5,010 nucleotides of DNA, taken from contig JAEZMC010000364.1 of assembly GCA_023435805.1 (NCBI GenBank), positions 1-5,010 on the forward strand. Direction: 5' to 3'. The position numbers were made by a program, and so were the translations under genes. The stretch's first letter is position 1, and every line of letters begins with the position of its first letter. Positions 1-5,010 of the stretch are shown here, piece by piece. Source of the stretch: Bacillota bacterium (lineage in GTDB: Bacteria > Bacillota > Clostridia > Acetivibrionales > DTU013). Below the pieces are notes generated by a model. It was not told the origin of the DNA and did no database searches. It was given only the letters and a program-made list of their open reading frames with translations.

Positions 1-379
1 GGTTAAACACAATGGCAGATACGACAGCAGGAAGAATGATGGCAAAAAACAATTCGAGCATCGTGTCGCCGGTTAATGAATGCGGCATGGGAAAAAGCCT
101 TTCCAGGACCCATACTATTGCGGACAGCGCAAAGCTGGAATAGACCGTTCTAGTACCGAAGGACTTGCCGATAAAGGCAAAACCGACCAGGAGCAGAAAA
201 ATGTTGATGGACATCATAATCGGACCTACCGAAATACCGGGTATGAAGTACCGGATCACGATGGCAAGTCCGCTGACACCGCCGGTGGCGAACCGGTTCG
301 GCACCTTGAAAAAGTGGATACCTGCGGCAGTAAGCACCAAACCCAGATTGATCATTAAAAAACCGCTGAGCCTTTTCAA
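1..379 (-). CDS. YitT/DUF161 family membrane protein, N-terminal part (runs off left edge)
   Basis: The reverse strand reads 126 open codons from a TTG start and is cut by the window edge. The start is chosen because AGGAGG lies 7 bases upstream; the first in-frame ATG (codon 9) has no ribosome site. The protein is very hydrophobic: a first membrane segment at about residues 5-24, another at about 52-71, then about 79-92 and 107-125. Residues 24-37 read FKVPNRFATGGVSG, which matches the conserved 'F-x-x-P-x-x-x-x-x-GGxSG' signature following the first helix in YitT-type proteins. Family members are integral inner-membrane proteins of about 280 residues with a C-terminal DUF2179 domain; that part is outside the window. 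Their substrate is not established, so a transport role is only a guess. The gene is transcribed away from the GH18 gene. Family assignment is fairly secure, function is not. Confidence 0.85.
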   Translation of the reverse strand, partial: MKRLSGFLMINLGLVLTAAGIHFFKVPNRFATGGVSGLAIVIRYFIPGISVGPIMMSINIFLLLVGFAFIGKSFGTRTVYSSFALSAIVWVLERLFPMPHSLTGDTMLELFFAIILPAVVSAIVFN

Positions 380-386
380 TCGGAAG

Positions 387-392
387 CCTCCT
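387..392 (-). promoter_or_regulatory. Ribosome binding site deciding the TTG start of the YitT-like gene
   Basis: The minus strand reads AGGAGG, a perfect Shine-Dalgarno core, 7 bases before the TTG at 379-377. No ATG or GTG in the same frame has comparable spacing, so this site fixes the unusual start codon. Confidence 0.85.
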
Positions 393-409
393 GTTTCCCA
401 TCTGCAAAT

Positions 410-438
410 ATAATAGACTTCCATCATAGTATGTTCTA
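410..438 (-). promoter_or_regulatory. Weak candidate promoter for the YitT-like gene
   Basis: On the minus strand a TATTAT hexamer (410-415) lies 17 bases downstream of TAGAAC (433-438). The -10 differs from TATAAT at one base, while the -35 matches TTGACA at only three. It would give a leader of about 25 bases before the TTG. An overlapping CATACTAT (426-433) resembles the SigE -10 as I recall it (CATACAAT), but it has no good -35. Neither is convincing alone. Confidence 0.25.
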
Positions 439-479
439 TTTATTCAACTTTTAATGCTTTGCTACAGCCGCCCGCATTG

Positions 480-508
480 AACCTTTTACCGGAATTGCGA
501 ATACAATA
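480..508 (+). promoter_or_regulatory. Candidate mother-cell sigma (SigK/SigE-type) promoter of the LysM-GH18 gene
   Basis: AACC (480-483) is followed after exactly 16 bases by AATACAATA (500-508). The SigK consensus as I recall it from Bacillus subtilis is mACm, 16 bases, CATAnnnTA; this site misses only the first C. The same -10 also matches 7 of 8 positions of the SigE consensus CATACAAT, but no SigE-like -35 is present. A SigA reading (TTGAAC at 477-482, 19-base spacer, TACAAT at 502-507) is possible but has a long spacer. Predicted transcription start is near 515, just before the ribosome site. Sporulation control fits the product, but is inferred. Confidence 0.5.
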
Positions 509-526
509 GTATATCAATGCTATAAA

Positions 527-532
527 AAGGTG
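527..532 (+). promoter_or_regulatory. Ribosome binding site deciding the ATG start of the LysM-GH18 gene
   Basis: AAGGTG, extendable to AAGGTGAG, lies 6 bases before the ATG at 539. The in-frame GTG at 530 overlaps this site and so cannot use it, which favours ATG 539. Confidence 0.7.
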
Positions 533-538
533 AGTGTA

Positions 539-2059
539 ATGTGGTATACCGTCCAATCAGGTGACTCCATATATTCCATATCCAGACGTTTCGGCATAAC
601 CATGCAGGAGCTGAAAACAGCCAATCAGCTTACGGACAATACAATCCTCATCGGGCAGCAGCTTTTTATTCCCATACAGGTATCAAAGGTCATCACCTAT
701 ACCGTTCAGTCCGGTGATTCACTATATAAAATAGCCAAAAGGTATAATACGACTGTCGAAAGCATCAGGGTGCTAAACAGGCTGACTGGCACCACGATTT
801 ATGTCGGGCAGCGTCTTGTCATTCCCCAGTACACGGAAGCCGTGGTGAACGCGGGCAGGGCCAATATCCGCAGCGGACCGGGTACCAACTACAGCATACT
901 CCAAACGGTCGTGGCAACAGCAAGACTGCCTGTCATCGATACAACCAGGGACTGGCTCAAAGTGTCGCTGCACAACGGTACTACCGGATGGATTTCACGT
1001 AATCTCATTACCTTCAGGACATATGACGGCTCCAAGCCCATCCTCGATATAGTCGGGTTCTATACACTCCAGGAGGGACCGTCGCTTCCTGGCTCGTACC
1101 GTTCATTTGCCGACAATATACAGCTGCTTTCCGAAGTGCCTCTGTTTATGTACCGCTTCGACCGGAATGATCCCACATCCATCACCAAATTCGGAGAATT
1201 CACGGACAATGAGGTTGAATTGCTGGTTTCAGTAGCCCATCGCAATAATACCATGATACTCCCGGTCATTCACAACCTGCTGTATGAATCGGGCGGACAG
1301 GAAGTCAGCCGGTCTGTTGTTTCAAAGATGGTCGCAACGGCTGAAAGCCGCGGCAGAGCCATCGACAATATTATTGCGCTGATCGACAGATTTGGATTTG
1401 ACGGTGTTAATATTGATATTGAAGATGTTTATCAATCGGACAGCAGCAGGCTGTCACAGTTTTACACCGAACTGGGCAGGAGAATGAAGAGCCGCGGTTA
1501 TTTTCTGTCCGCATCCGTACCGTCCAGGATCAGGGATTATCCTCCCTTCAACCCCTTTTCAGACCCGTTTGACTATTCAGTAATCGGCGCTGCAGTAGAC
1601 CAGTTTATCGTAATGCTTTATAATGAGCACGGCTGGCCGGGAAGCGGCCCTGGACCTGTTGTTTCAAGCGGTTGGATGGCCAGAGTACTCGGTTATACAC
1701 TGACCAAAATGCCTGCAAGTAAAGTGGTGGCAGCCATATCGGTATTCGGCTTTGATTTTAATCTAACTACAGGAAGAAACACCTATGTCACCTACGCCCA
1801 GGCGGCTAATCTGGCCAGAAGGTATAACCGAAGTATCATCTTCGACCAGGATACCCTGACGCCCATGTTCTCCTACACCGATGAACAAGGCAATAATCAT
1901 GAAGTCTGGTTTGAAAACAGCCAGAGTATTATTGCCAAGCTCAGGCTGGCATGGCAGATGGGTATTTCCGGCGTAGCTCTATGGAGACTCGGCATGGAGG
2001 ACCCCAGCGTATGGCCGCGTATTTCCGAAGAGATTGTTGTGAGGAGAATTATTTATTGA
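539..2059 (+). CDS. LysM-LysM-SH3-GH18 spore-envelope peptidoglycan hydrolase (YaaH/SleL-like)
   Basis: A 506-residue protein. Two LysM domains (about 2-45 and 53-96) each begin TVQSGDS and end with a hydrophobic-I-P motif. LysM binds N-acetylglucosamine in peptidoglycan. An SH3-type domain follows at about 100-159 (NIRSGPGTNYSIL, then W139 and GWIS). A GH18 domain fills about 169-495. Its catalytic signature is DGVNIDIE at 288-295, with E295 as the proton-donor position and D293 retained; N291 replaces one Asp of canonical DGxDxDxE. Other GH18 landmarks are MLYNEHGW (359-366) and GVALWRLG (478-485). The family includes SleL/YaaH, an N-acetylglucosaminidase of spore cortex. There is no signal peptide, since LysM starts at residue 2; this is typical of spore-coat enzymes made in the mother cell and placed from the cytosolic side. 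The SH3 insert between LysM and GH18 is additional to the plain YaaH layout. I see no terminator after it. Exact substrate and bond are inferred. Confidence 0.92.
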   Translation: MWYTVQSGDSIYSISRRFGITMQELKTANQLTDNTILIGQQLFIPIQVSKVITYTVQSGDSLYKIAKRYNTTVESIRVLNRLTGTTIYVGQRLVIPQYTEAVVNAGRANIRSGPGTNYSILQTVVATARLPVIDTTRDWLKVSLHNGTTGWISRNLITFRTYDGSKPILDIVGFYTLQEGPSLPGSYRSFADNIQLLSEVPLFMYRFDRNDPTSITKFGEFTDNEVELLVSVAHRNNTMILPVIHNLLYESGGQEVSRSVVSKMVATAESRGRAIDNIIALIDRFGFDGVNIDIEDVYQSDSSRLSQFYTELGRRMKSRGYFLSASVPSRIRDYPPFNPFSDPFDYSVIGAAVDQFIVMLYNEHGWPGSGPGPVVSSGWMARVLGYTLTKMPASKVVAAISVFGFDFNLTTGRNTYVTYAQAANLARRYNRSIIFDQDTLTPMFSYTDEQGNNHEVWFENSQSIIAKLRLAWQMGISGVALWRLGMEDPSVWPRISEEIVVRRIIY

Positions 2060-2074
2060 GTTAGGAAATAATTG

Positions 2075-2092
2075 GTGTTAAATGTGTTAAAT
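2075..2092 (+). repeat. Tandem 9-bp direct repeat
   Basis: GTGTTAAAT occurs twice back to back (2075-2083 and 2084-2092), between the GH18 stop and the zinc-ribbon promoter. The core GTTAAAT appears a third time at 2255-2261 in the leader. It lies 33 bases upstream of the -35 and could be a regulator site or simple slippage. No protein can be assigned. Confidence 0.6.
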
Positions 2093-2106
2093 TTGGTACT
2101 TCACAC

Positions 2107-2116
2107 GGAAATTTCC
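2107..2116. other. 10-bp perfect palindrome upstream of the promoter
   Basis: GGAAATTTCC is self-complementary and ends 8 bases before the -35 at 2125. Its position would suit an activator or operator site, but a 10-bp AT-centred palindrome can occur by chance. It has no U-run and is not a terminator for the GH18 gene. Confidence 0.35.
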
Positions 2117-2124
2117 AATACTGC

Positions 2125-2153
2125 TTGAAAGCTGGCAGGTTCCGTGCTATAAT
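2125..2153 (+). promoter_or_regulatory. Strong SigA-type extended -10 promoter of the zinc-ribbon gene
   Basis: TTGAAA (2125-2130), a 17-base spacer and a perfect TATAAT (2148-2153) are preceded by TG at 2145-2146, giving the extended -10 form TGcTATAAT. The -35 matches TTGACA at five of six positions. The likely start of transcription is A2160, leaving a leader of about 130 bases. This is the best housekeeping promoter in the window and predicts strong transcription in growing cells. Confidence 0.85.
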
Positions 2154-2158
2154 TGATT

Positions 2159-2181
2159 TACGTATCGATAGGCGATACGTA
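2159..2181 (+). repeat. Perfect 9-bp inverted repeat at the predicted transcript 5' end
   Basis: TACGTATCG (2159-2167) and CGATACGTA (2173-2181) are perfect reverse complements separated by the 5-base ATAGG. The predicted start A2160 falls on the first arm, so the mRNA would begin inside a stem-loop. It could be a 5' stabilising hairpin or a DNA operator lying over the start site. There is no U-run, so it is not an intrinsic terminator. Confidence 0.7.
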
Positions 2182-2289
2182 GTATGATTTAATTTGTTTG
2201 TAGACCGAACCCTCCCTGTCTGTTTTGGATCGAAGGAGTAATAAGTCTAAACCAGTTAAATCCAAAGTGGATGAGGAGGTAAATTAAAC
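2160..2289 (+). promoter_or_regulatory. Long structured 5' leader of the zinc-ribbon gene
   Basis: About 130 untranslated bases separate the predicted transcript start from the ATG. Visible elements, in order, are the start-site hairpin; a second possible stem in which CCGAAC (2205-2210) pairs with GTTTTGG (2222-2228) using one wobble and one bulge; its loop with CCTCC at 2211-2215; an orphan AAGGAG at 2233-2238 with no start codon nearby; a small stem ATCCA/TGGAT (2260-2264 and 2268-2272); and the true ribosome site AGGAGGT at 2274-2280, 9 bases from the ATG. CCTCC is complementary to GGAGG at 2275-2279. I recognise no known riboswitch class. Regulation through folding is inferred. Confidence 0.45.
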
Positions 2290-2514
2290 ATGGCAGACAA
2301 GACGTTGACCTGCAAGGACTGCAACATGGAGTTCGTTTTTTCGGAGGGCGAACAGGCTTTTTACAAGGAAAAGGGCTTTGAAAATGAACCGCAGAGGTGC
2401 CCTGAATGCAGAAAGGCCAAGAAGGCCCAGAGAAGAAGCAATACAGGCTTCAACAACTCCGGCGGCGGAAGAAACTCCGGTAGAGGCGGTTTTGGCGGCG
2501 GAAACAGGTGGTAA
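2290..2514 (+). CDS. Small zinc-ribbon protein with Gly/Arg-rich tail
   Basis: A 74-residue protein with a four-cysteine zinc site: CKDC at 8-11 and CPEC at 37-40. Between them is a conserved-looking segment (EFVFSEGEQAFYKEKGFENE), typical of the 'probable zinc-ribbon domain' family common in clostridia. Residues 41-49 are basic (RKAKKAQRR). Residues 53-74 form a low-complexity tail rich in Gly, Arg and Asn with RGG-like repeats, ending NRW. Family function is not known to me. The basic stretch and RGG-like tail suggest RNA or DNA binding, which is inference. The start is secured by AGGAGGT 9 bases upstream. It has its own strong promoter, a long leader and its own terminator, so it looks monocistronic and highly expressed. 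There is no signal peptide or membrane segment; it should be cytosolic. Confidence 0.9.
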   Translation: MADKTLTCKDCNMEFVFSEGEQAFYKEKGFENEPQRCPECRKAKKAQRRSNTGFNNSGGGRNSGRGGFGGGNRW

Positions 2515-2519
2515 AATAT

Positions 2520-2543
2520 GAGAGTCGAAAGACTCTCTTTTTT
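2520..2543 (+). terminator. Intrinsic terminator after the zinc-ribbon gene
   Basis: GAGAGTC (2520-2526) pairs perfectly with GACTCTC (2531-2537) around a GAAA tetraloop, followed at once by six T (2538-2543). This is a classic Rho-independent terminator, 6 bases after the stop codon, and it isolates the zinc-ribbon transcript from the gene downstream. Confidence 0.92.
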
Positions 2544-2548
2544 ATGTC

Positions 2549-2577
2549 TTTCATCCTTCGCATGAATGGTATATAAT
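2549..2577 (+). promoter_or_regulatory. Candidate promoter of the acyl-CoA synthetase/S41 operon
   Basis: A perfect TATAAT (2572-2577) follows the terminator. Seventeen bases upstream the -35 position reads TTTCAT, a poor match. A TG at 2567-2568 could form an extended -10 with the overlapping TATATA (2570-2575). The predicted start near 2584 gives a leader of about 50 bases. The position right after a strong terminator makes a promoter here necessary. Confidence 0.5.
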
Positions 2578-2634
2578 ATAGTAAATCGGCTCTCGTCTTA
2601 TTTTTCCAATTATTCTAGCGAGGAGACACGTTTT

Positions 2635-4359
2635 ATGAAGAATATACCGTTATATGATGTAAGAAAAATCAAATCCATAAAGGAGCTGCTCGATACCAGC
2701 GCCGCGCTGTACAGCGAAAGAACGGCTTTCCTGGTCAAGCGCAAGGGTAATGAGAATTATATCCCTGTTACCTATAGTCAATTTAAAGCAGACGTGGACG
2801 CGCTGGGCACGGCATTGCACGATCTGGGTCTGAAAGGCGGAAGAGTAGCCATTATAAGCGAAAACCGGTATGAATGGACTGTGGGCTATATGGCTGTGGT
2901 AAATGGTACGGGTGTCATTGTTCCGTTGGATAAGGAACTCCCCGAGAATGAGATCGAAAACCTGCTGAGCAGGTCCAAGGCCGATGCCGTTATATTCTCC
3001 GCCAATTGCAGGGAGCATATCGTCAACATATCAAAACGGATAGACTTTATAAAATATTACATAGACATGGATGCCCAGGAAGCCGACGAGACCGTTAACG
3101 GTTTAATCACGATGAAGTCCTTGATTGAAAAGGGTAAAAAGCGTGTTGCCGATGGCTCCACCGATTTTATAAATTCCGTCATCGATACGGAAGCGATGAA
3201 CATTTTACTGTTCACTTCAGCTACCACTGACAAGTCGAAAGCGGTTATGCTCAGCCATAGAAACATTGTGGAAAACCTCATGGCAATGAGCTCGATGACC
3301 AACATTGTTCCTTCCGACATATTCCTGTCCGTACTGCCGCTGCACCATACATACGAGAACACCTGCGGTTTCCTGTGTCCCTTGTACCGCGGCGCCGCCG
3401 TCGCATTTTGCGAAGGCCTCAGGCATATTCCGAAAAACCTGCAGGAAGCCAAAGCTACTATAATGCTTGGTGTCCCCCTTATTCTCGAGGCAATCTACAG
3501 GCGAATCTGGGATCAGGCTGCCAAGAAGCCGGAAATGCTGAAAAAGTTGAAATTCGGCATCAAGCTAAGCAATTTGCTTAAAAAGGCAGGCATTGATATA
3601 ACTAAGAAGCTTTTTGCCCCGATACACAATAATTTCGGTGGCAACCTGCGCCTTCTCATCAGCGGTGCCGCAGGCATTGACCCTGAAGTGGCAAAAGGTT
3701 ACAGAAGCATAGGTATACACTTCATCCAGGGTTATGGCCTCACTGAGTGCAGTCCCATTGTAGCGCTGAACAGAGATGTGGATTTTAAGGATAATGCAGC
3801 AGGCCTTCCCTTGCCCGGCCTGGATGTCAGAATCGAGAACCCGGGCCCTGACGGGATAGGGGAAATCTCCGTAAGCGGTCCCAGTGTCATGCTCGGTTAC
3901 TACGAAGATCCGGTTACGACTGCAAAGGTATTGAAGGACGGCCGTTTCTATACCGGCGACCTCGGATACATAGACAGCGCCAATTTTGTATATATTACAG
4001 GCAGAAAGAAAAATGTCATTGTTACAAAGAACGGCAAGAATATTTATCCCGAAGAGATTGAAACGCTGCTTACCAGAAGCCCCTACATCAAGGAATGTCT
4101 GGTATACGGGAAGGATGACGAGGTTTACGGCGATGTCGTCGTCTCCGCCACCATCGTACCGGAGATGGAAGCCATACAGGCTGAATTCGGAGAGCGGCAG
4201 CCAACTCCCGAAGAAATATACGATCTGATTCACAGAGAAGTCAAGACTGTGAACAAAAGCCTGGTAATATATAAATACATCAAGGATTTCAACCTTCGTG
4301 AGGAAGAGTTCGCGAAGACGACTTCCAAAAAAATAAAGAGATATGTGGAAAACAAGTAA
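2635..4359 (+). CDS. AMP-binding (ANL) long-chain acyl-CoA synthetase-like protein
   Basis: A 574-residue adenylate-forming enzyme, close to usual length for long-chain fatty acid:CoA ligases. These activate a carboxylate with ATP to an acyl-AMP, then usually transfer it to CoA. Motifs in order: P-loop-like FTSATTDKSKAVMLSH at 193-208; LPLHHTYEN near 230-240; YGLTE at 367-371, which contacts AMP; TGD at 440-442, which binds ribose; GRKKNVIVTKNGKNIYPEEI at 456-475, the hinge and C-domain signature; and KTTSKKIKR at 561-569, with K566 at the catalytic-lysine position. The P-loop is unusual: canonical TSGTTGxPKG reads TSATTDKSKA. There is no signal peptide or clear membrane segment. ATG 2635 is chosen because AGGAG lies 9 bases upstream; the upstream ATG at 2566 precedes the predicted transcript start and has no ribosome site. 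The substrate cannot be read from the sequence. The gene is tightly followed by the S41 peptidase gene. Confidence 0.9.
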   Translation: MKNIPLYDVRKIKSIKELLDTSAALYSERTAFLVKRKGNENYIPVTYSQFKADVDALGTALHDLGLKGGRVAIISENRYEWTVGYMAVVNGTGVIVPLDKELPENEIENLLSRSKADAVIFSANCREHIVNISKRIDFIKYYIDMDAQEADETVNGLITMKSLIEKGKKRVADGSTDFINSVIDTEAMNILLFTSATTDKSKAVMLSHRNIVENLMAMSSMTNIVPSDIFLSVLPLHHTYENTCGFLCPLYRGAAVAFCEGLRHIPKNLQEAKATIMLGVPLILEAIYRRIWDQAAKKPEMLKKLKFGIKLSNLLKKAGIDITKKLFAPIHNNFGGNLRLLISGAAGIDPEVAKGYRSIGIHFIQGYGLTECSPIVALNRDVDFKDNAAGLPLPGLDVRIENPGPDGIGEISVSGPSVMLGYYEDPVTTAKVLKDGRFYTGDLGYIDSANFVYITGRKKNVIVTKNGKNIYPEEIETLLTRSPYIKECLVYGKDDEVYGDVVVSATIVPEMEAIQAEFGERQPTPEEIYDLIHREVKTVNKSLVIYKYIKDFNLREEEFAKTTSKKIKRYVENK

Positions 4360-4366
4360 AAAAGAT

Positions 4367-5010
4367 ATGAAACAAAAAAAGGTGCTTACAACAGAAGCTC
4401 TTTTAGCCAGATATAAAAAAAGATACCGTGCCGCATTGGGTGCTCTTGCCGCATTTATTGCCCTTGCGGCATTTTATCTGTATCTTAACTACGACTATCT
4501 TGCCTTTAAGCATTTCATCACGAGCAGCTACATCTACACCGAAACACTGGATGAGGTATTTAAGAAAGAGCTGGGCAACGACGTAAAGGGCAAATACTTC
4601 AAAAATTTCGACAATATGGTCATTGCCGTTGTGACCGGAAGAATCCGGGAAGAAAACAACGACAGATATACCTACCTGTATACCCCGTCCGGGCTGAAGC
4701 AATACAAGCAGGTAGAAAAGCAGGAAGCGGCTGAATCGGAAATCCGGATCATCAATGACAGTACGCTGTATCTCAGGCTGACCAATTTTTCCACCTACAC
4801 CCGGAAATTTATGGAGCAAAACCAGGAAAAACTCAAAAGCAGGCCAAATATCATTATTGACCTGCAGGACAACAGGGGCGGCGATATCAACGTCATGGTG
4901 GATATTTCAAGCATGTTTCTGCCTCACAAAGCGCTGGTTGCAAAGGATAAATTCCGGTGGAGCGAAATATCCTATCGCTCCAACAAAAAACAACCCTTGA
5001 AATATGACAG
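4367..5010 (+). CDS. Membrane-anchored S41-family peptidase, N-terminal part (runs off right edge)
   Basis: The frame is open for 214 codons from ATG 4367 to the window end. After a basic start (MKQKK, then RYKKRYR at 15-21) comes one hydrophobic segment at about 22-40, a likely signal anchor putting the rest outside the membrane. Residues 134-200 resemble the S41 (C-terminal processing peptidase) core: TLYLRLTNFSTY, then PNIIIDLQDNRGGDI with DLQDNRGG at 165-172, the conserved 'DLRxNxGG' motif. The catalytic Ser and Lys lie downstream of the window, so activity cannot be judged. I see no PDZ domain between anchor and core, unlike CtpA/CtpB. The ATG is only 7 bases after the upstream stop and has no clear Shine-Dalgarno, so translation may be coupled to the acyl-CoA synthetase gene. 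An A7 run sits in codons 3-5. Confidence 0.82.
   Translation, partial: MKQKKVLTTEALLARYKKRYRAALGALAAFIALAAFYLYLNYDYLAFKHFITSSYIYTETLDEVFKKELGNDVKGKYFKNFDNMVIAVVTGRIREENNDRYTYLYTPSGLKQYKQVEKQEAAESEIRIINDSTLYLRLTNFSTYTRKFMEQNQEKLKSRPNIIIDLQDNRGGDINVMVDISSMFLPHKALVAKDKFRWSEISYRSNKKQPLKYD

Noticed and set aside
150..407. Reverse-strand reading frame of 85 codons starting at 407
   Set aside because: It overlaps the YitT-like gene in another frame; its product is Arg/Cys/His-rich with no family signature, while the TTG frame has a perfect ribosome site and a family motif.
80..413. Plus-strand frames over the left edge (80-358 and 165-413)
   Set aside because: They are antisense to the YitT-like gene, lack ribosome sites and have unconvincing low-complexity, charged translations.
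530..541. GTG at 530 as start of the LysM-GH18 gene
   Set aside because: It overlaps the only ribosome site; ATG 539 has correct spacing and begins right at the LysM domain.
2075..2092. Tandem repeat as a CRISPR or attachment site
   Set aside because: Only two abutting 9-bp units with no spacers, and no integrase or cas gene nearby.
2060..2124. Terminator for the LysM-GH18 gene
   Set aside because: No GC-rich hairpin followed by a T-run is present; the GGAAATTTCC palindrome is too short and lacks a T-run.
2271..2282. Mini reading frame ATG-AGG-AGG-TAA overlapping the ribosome site of the zinc-ribbon gene
   Set aside because: It has no ribosome site of its own and arises from the Shine-Dalgarno sequence itself; a functional upstream frame would need evidence from ribosome profiling.
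2566..2634. ATG at 2566 as start of the acyl-CoA synthetase
   Set aside because: It lies upstream of and overlapping the predicted -10 region, has no ribosome site, and adds 23 residues unlike the family; ATG 2635 has AGGAG 9 bases upstream.
3565..4233. 222-codon open frame on the minus strand
   Set aside because: It is antisense to the well-supported acyl-CoA synthetase whose motifs span this interval; no ribosome site or recognisable domain was seen.
4403..4819. 138-codon open frame on the minus strand
   Set aside because: It is antisense to the S41 peptidase frame, which has the membrane anchor and DLxxNxGG motif; the reverse translation shows no family signature.

Overview
The window looks like ordinary chromosomal sequence from a spore-forming, anaerobic-type Firmicute, most likely class Clostridia. 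The reasons are strong AGGAGG-type ribosome sites, TTG start use, a LysM/SH3/GH18 enzyme of the spore-cortex YaaH/SleL kind, a small zinc-ribbon protein of a type common in clostridia, and moderate base composition. I cannot name the genus. I see no mobile element, CRISPR array, tRNA or rRNA.

Layout. On the minus strand, the left edge holds the first 126 codons of a YitT/DUF161 membrane protein that runs off the window. A 159-base divergent intergenic region follows, with a sequence resembling a mother-cell sigma (SigK/SigE) promoter facing right. Next on the plus strand is a 506-residue LysM-LysM-SH3-GH18 hydrolase with no signal peptide. A 230-base intergenic region carries a tandem 9-bp repeat, a 10-bp palindrome, a near-consensus extended -10 promoter, a perfect 9-bp hairpin at the predicted transcript start, and a 130-base leader. 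The leader has an anti-Shine-Dalgarno-like C-rich loop. It feeds a 74-residue zinc-ribbon/Gly-Arg-rich protein that ends at a clear intrinsic terminator. A second transcription unit then begins: a 574-residue AMP-binding acyl-CoA synthetase-like protein and, 7 bases later, a membrane-anchored S41 peptidase cut by the right edge.

Function. The GH18 protein probably acts on peptidoglycan or cortex in the spore envelope. The zinc-ribbon gene appears to be a strongly transcribed, separately controlled single-gene unit. The acyl-CoA synthetase and S41 peptidase look like an operon, but the sequence does not reveal a shared pathway. The most unusual part is the leader of the zinc-ribbon gene. I did not find evidence of a wholly new multi-gene system.
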